A stretch of DNA of 64,000 nt from Chromatiales bacterium (ex Bugula neritina AB1) (GTDB taxonomy: Bacteria > Pseudomonadota > Gammaproteobacteria > Granulosicoccales > Granulosicoccaceae): the NCBI GenBank assembly GCA_001730015.1, contig MDLA01000115.1, forward strand, positions 1 through 64,000, written 5' to 3'. Made by a program: the position numbers and the translations under genes. Shown here piece after piece: positions 61,574 through 64,000 of the stretch (position 1 is its first letter; each line of letters opens with the position of its first letter). The notes below the pieces were generated by a model that saw nothing but the letters and a program-made list of their open reading frames with translations, was not told the DNA's origin and made no database searches.

Positions 61574-61639
61574 ATTGCACTCGAACGCGTAGACAAATCC
61601 GATCAGCTCAGCTCATCAGCGATAGCACAGCTCTGCAAC

Positions 61640-62080
61640 TTACGCTTTGTAGACTAACTTTACTGCACCACCAAAAGATCGTCGCACTATCGAATCAATG
61701 TGCTGCAGCAGAATATCTCTGGATTCATCACTTAAATTTTTGAATGCCAGCCCGGCAAAGAAGCGATCTTTCTGACCACCGCTGGGCAATTCGCCATAAT
61801 TAACCACAGTTGCTTGCAGTTCCAGCCGCGTTTGTTCGGGGAATAACATCATACTCAGTGCTACTGAATCCTGATCATTAAATGGCTCAGAGTGATAACA
61901 CTTCAGTCCTGACGGACTCAGGTTAACAACATGTGTTGGGTGATCCGGAAGTTCCGGAAGCTCAAATCGGGCACTATTCGCCACGGCAGGATCAACAATC
62001 TCGATATACAAAGCCACGGCGTCCGAGATGCGACGATAACTGCGTTTTTCCGTCATATCTATCTGTGCGCTAGCGCCCAT
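61640..62080 (-). CDS. PilZ domain protein
   Basis: A 146-residue soluble protein. It contains EKRSYRRIS (the RxxxR-type c-di-GMP motif, here RSYRR) and VVNLSPSGLKCYH, equivalent to the D/NxSxxG motif, followed by beta strands (SVALSMMLFPEQTRLELQATVVNYG). PilZ domains bind cyclic di-GMP and control motility or exopolysaccharide. It stands alone, convergent with the YheT-like gene. Confidence 0.85.
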   Translation of the reverse strand: MGASAQIDMTEKRSYRRISDAVALYIEIVDPAVANSARFELPELPDHPTHVVNLSPSGLKCYHSEPFNDQDSVALSMMLFPEQTRLELQATVVNYGELPSGGQKDRFFAGLAFKNLSDESRDILLQHIDSIVRRSFGGAVKLVYKA

Positions 62081-62248
62081 ATTTTACCCACCATTCATCA
62101 AGTACACGAATACCTCAACAATAGCGAACATTGGATGTGTACTACTGTTGCTAGCGACTTTAGCGGCTGTATCAGTAATTAATTGAGACATCGGCAACGA
62201 CCAGCGCTGATTGTAGTTTTAGGCTGACACGCTTAAACTAGCAGTTCG

Positions 62249-62325
62249 GCGCCCCTAGCTCAGCTGGATAGAGCGTGCCCCTCCTAAGGGCGAGGTCGCA
62301 GGTTCGAATCCTGCGGGGCGCACCA
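62249..62325 (+). tRNA. tRNA-Arg (anticodon CCT)
   Basis: A 77-base tRNA. The acceptor GCGCCCC pairs with GGGGCGC, the D-arm is AGCTCAGCTGGATAGAGC, the anticodon loop CTCCTAA gives CCT, the T-arm is GCAGGTTCGAATCCTGC and CCA is encoded. It reads AGG arginine codons. Confidence 0.97.
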
Positions 62326-62409
62326 GACCGTTTTCAATGACAACGCCGGCTTTCAGGCCACAAGTCATTGAGATCACTTACACCCAAATCTCTTTAACGA
62401 AGGATAAAA

Positions 62410-63519
62410 ATGGAATCGAGAGCAGCAATTGCAGTGAAAGCCGGTGAGCCACTGGAAGTTGGTACAGTTGAGGTTCAAGGCCCCAAGGCAGGAGAGGTTC
62501 TGGTTGAAATAAAGGCCACCGGCATCTGCCATACAGATGAATTCACGCTGTCCGGCGCTGATCCGGAAGGAATATTTCCGGCAATTCTCGGTCATGAGGG
62601 AGCTGGTGTCGTCGTTGAAGTTGGTGCCGGTGTCACTGGCCTGAAAAAGGGAGATCATGTTATCCCTCTCTACACACCCGAATGTCGCGTTTGCGATTAC
62701 TGCACATCAGGCAAGACCAATCTATGCCAGCAGATTCGTGAAACTCAGGGCCAGGGTGTCATGCCTGACAGCACGAGTCGCTTTTCCCGTGGCAACGACA
62801 AAATATTTCATTACATGGGCACCTCCACTTTCTCGAACTTCACTGTCGTGCCGGAAATCGCACTGGCAAAAGTTCGCGAAGATGCACCTTTCGATAAAAT
62901 CTGCTACATCGGCTGTGGTGTTACTACCGGTATTGGAGCCGTAATCAATACCGCACAAGTTAAACCGGGTGACAACGTTGTGGTTTTCGGTTTGGGCGGC
63001 ATAGGGTTGAATGTGATTCAGGGAGCTCGACTGGCCGGGGCCAATATGATTGTCGGCGTAGATTTGAATCCAGCCCGAAAAGAAATGGCTGAGCGCTTCG
63101 GGATGACCCATTTCGTCAACCCTTCTGAAGTTGAAGAAGAACTGGTTCCCTATCTGGTTAACTTAACTAAAGGCGGAGCGGACTATTCTTTCGAGTGCAT
63201 TGGCAATGTTGAGGTAATGCGCCAGGCACTGGAATGCTGCCATAAAGGCTGGGGTACATCGATCATCATTGGTGTCGCACCGGCAGGTGCAGAAATTTCC
63301 ACCCGTCCCTTTCAACTGGTAACCGGGCGCAACTGGCGTGGAACTGCTTTCGGTGGGGCCAGAGGTCGTACCGATGTTCCAAAAATTGTTGACTGGTATA
63401 TGGACGGAAAAATTGAAATCGACCCCCTTATTACGCACACCATGGGGCTGGATGATATAAATACTGCTTTCGACCTGATGCACAAAGGCGAATCAATCCG
63501 ATCAGTAGTTATGTTCTAG
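62410..63519 (+). CDS. adhC: S-(hydroxymethyl)glutathione dehydrogenase / class III alcohol dehydrogenase
   Basis: A 369-residue zinc-dependent dehydrogenase that oxidises the glutathione adduct of formaldehyde. The catalytic zinc site is GICHTDEFTLSGADPEG and GHEGAG, the structural zinc site is PECRVCDYCTSGKTNLC, and the NAD-binding motif is FGLGGIGLNVIQGARLAG. The sequence is that of a typical FrmA/AdhC. It follows tRNA-Arg and stands alone. It would detoxify formaldehyde, including any released by O-demethylation of methoxy-aromatics in the island described above. Confidence 0.96.
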   Translation: MESRAAIAVKAGEPLEVGTVEVQGPKAGEVLVEIKATGICHTDEFTLSGADPEGIFPAILGHEGAGVVVEVGAGVTGLKKGDHVIPLYTPECRVCDYCTSGKTNLCQQIRETQGQGVMPDSTSRFSRGNDKIFHYMGTSTFSNFTVVPEIALAKVREDAPFDKICYIGCGVTTGIGAVINTAQVKPGDNVVVFGLGGIGLNVIQGARLAGANMIVGVDLNPARKEMAERFGMTHFVNPSEVEEELVPYLVNLTKGGADYSFECIGNVEVMRQALECCHKGWGTSIIIGVAPAGAEISTRPFQLVTGRNWRGTAFGGARGRTDVPKIVDWYMDGKIEIDPLITHTMGLDDINTAFDLMHKGESIRSVVMF

Positions 63520-63714
63520 AGCGACTAGATTTTACCTGTCAGCGTGTTGATCTATCTATATTATCCGCAATATTCCAGGGCATCAGCCTGAACACTCAGG
63601 CTGATACAAAGCAAAGATGTAATCCGGAAAATAGAAGCACAGACTCACTCTATTGCCAGTACTGTATCCAATTTATATTCAGTCTATCTATATCCGGACT
63701 GTCGGAATCAGAAT

Positions 63715-64000
63715 TCAGGCAGGCACCTTTGCCGTAACACTCTGCACAAGCGCTCGGCGAATAGCTCCTAGTGCATCAATAATTCTTAAAAATATTCCAG
63801 GCTGCTCGGCTTCCTCTACGGGTAAAAATTCACTCGCATCAATTTTCCCATAGCTAGATGGCCCCGGAACCTTATCTGGTTCAGCGAGATCTGAATCGGG
63901 TGCCACACCACCGATTCTCATCAGTGCTCCGCGCAGCGACTGCACACGCACATCGCGAACAGGTTCTTCTATATTTTTCTGTACGCTGGTGGCGTAACTA
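63715..64000 (-). CDS. C-terminal part of a protein cut by the window end
   Basis: An open minus-strand frame runs from the right edge to a stop at 63715, 94 codons within the window. It reads NIEEPVRDVRVQSLRGALMRIGG and then an acidic part ending FLRIIDALGAIRRALVQSV. No signal or transmembrane segment is seen and the family is not recognised. The frame is open to the edge, so the true start lies outside. Confidence 0.45.
   Translation of the reverse strand, partial: SYATSVQKNIEEPVRDVRVQSLRGALMRIGGVAPDSDLAEPDKVPGPSSYGKIDASEFLPVEEAEQPGIFLRIIDALGAIRRALVQSVTAKVPA

Noticed and set aside
62249-62325. tRNA-Arg as insertion site of the conjugative element
   Set aside because: No element or integrase adjoins it; surrounding genes are core chromosome.

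Overview
The window looks like a gammaproteobacterial chromosome, probably marine. The core anchor is the gammaproteobacterial order surE-pcm-nlpD-rpoS at 56.4-60.5 kb, followed by a YheT-type hydrolase, a PilZ protein, tRNA-Arg and a glutathione-dependent formaldehyde dehydrogenase. Genus cannot be fixed from the sequence alone. All family assignments come from reading the proteins; no database search was run.

Region 1 (1-10.3 kb, + strand) is a copper/silver detoxification island. It holds a His/Cys-rich exported protein, a CusC-CusB-CusA heavy-metal RND pump, two tandem CusF-like metal-binding proteins (the second a lipoprotein), a strong terminator, then a cytochrome c'-like protein, a monohaem cytochrome c, a DUF411 lipoprotein and a Spy/CpxP-like periplasmic protein.

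Region 2 (10.5-31.5 kb, - strand) is a nearly complete conjugation module of an integrative conjugative element of the PFGI-1/ICEclc (MPF-G) type. It runs PilL, the TIGR03759-like protein, lytic transglycosylase, TIGR03765-like, TraD, a set of small membrane proteins, the VirB10-like protein (here split into two genes), lipoprotein, VirB4-like ATPase, TIGR03757/03756/03755-like proteins, a small membrane protein and TraG. Most genes overlap by ATGA. A tyrosine recombinase lies at its upstream end. No relaxase is visible, so the rest of the element (and perhaps the copper cargo boundary) lies to the left of the window or is lost. The right edge (31.5-32.7 kb) carries a perfect 16-bp inverted repeat and a dead LysR regulator.

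Region 3 (33-50.9 kb) is an accessory catabolic island for aromatic acids, most like hydroxycinnamate/phenylpropanoid side-chain degradation. It holds a PhyH dioxygenase, SDR, acyl-CoA dehydrogenase, FAD ring hydroxylase, CouO-like amidohydrolase, crotonase, a sulfatase, DUF3237, a tartrate-dehydrogenase-like enzyme, a P450 with an unusual I-helix, a feruloyl-CoA-synthase-like ligase with its MarR regulator, and a TRAP transporter. The island is being eroded: the ligase is frameshifted, one P450 is cut short, and only the 3' tail of a second crotonase survives.

Region 4 (51-54.6 kb) is a small integrated phage-like replicon remnant: integrase, a tRNA-Leu-like 3'-end fragment (candidate att site), a possible helicase loader and a lambda-O-like initiator. 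Inside the initiator gene lie nine copies of a 16-bp near-palindrome, which look like an iteron origin. A tRNA-Ser gene closes the region.

Region 5 (54.9-64 kb) is ordinary core chromosome: a Bax-inhibitor-1 family membrane protein, rpoS, nlpD, pcm, surE and neighbours.
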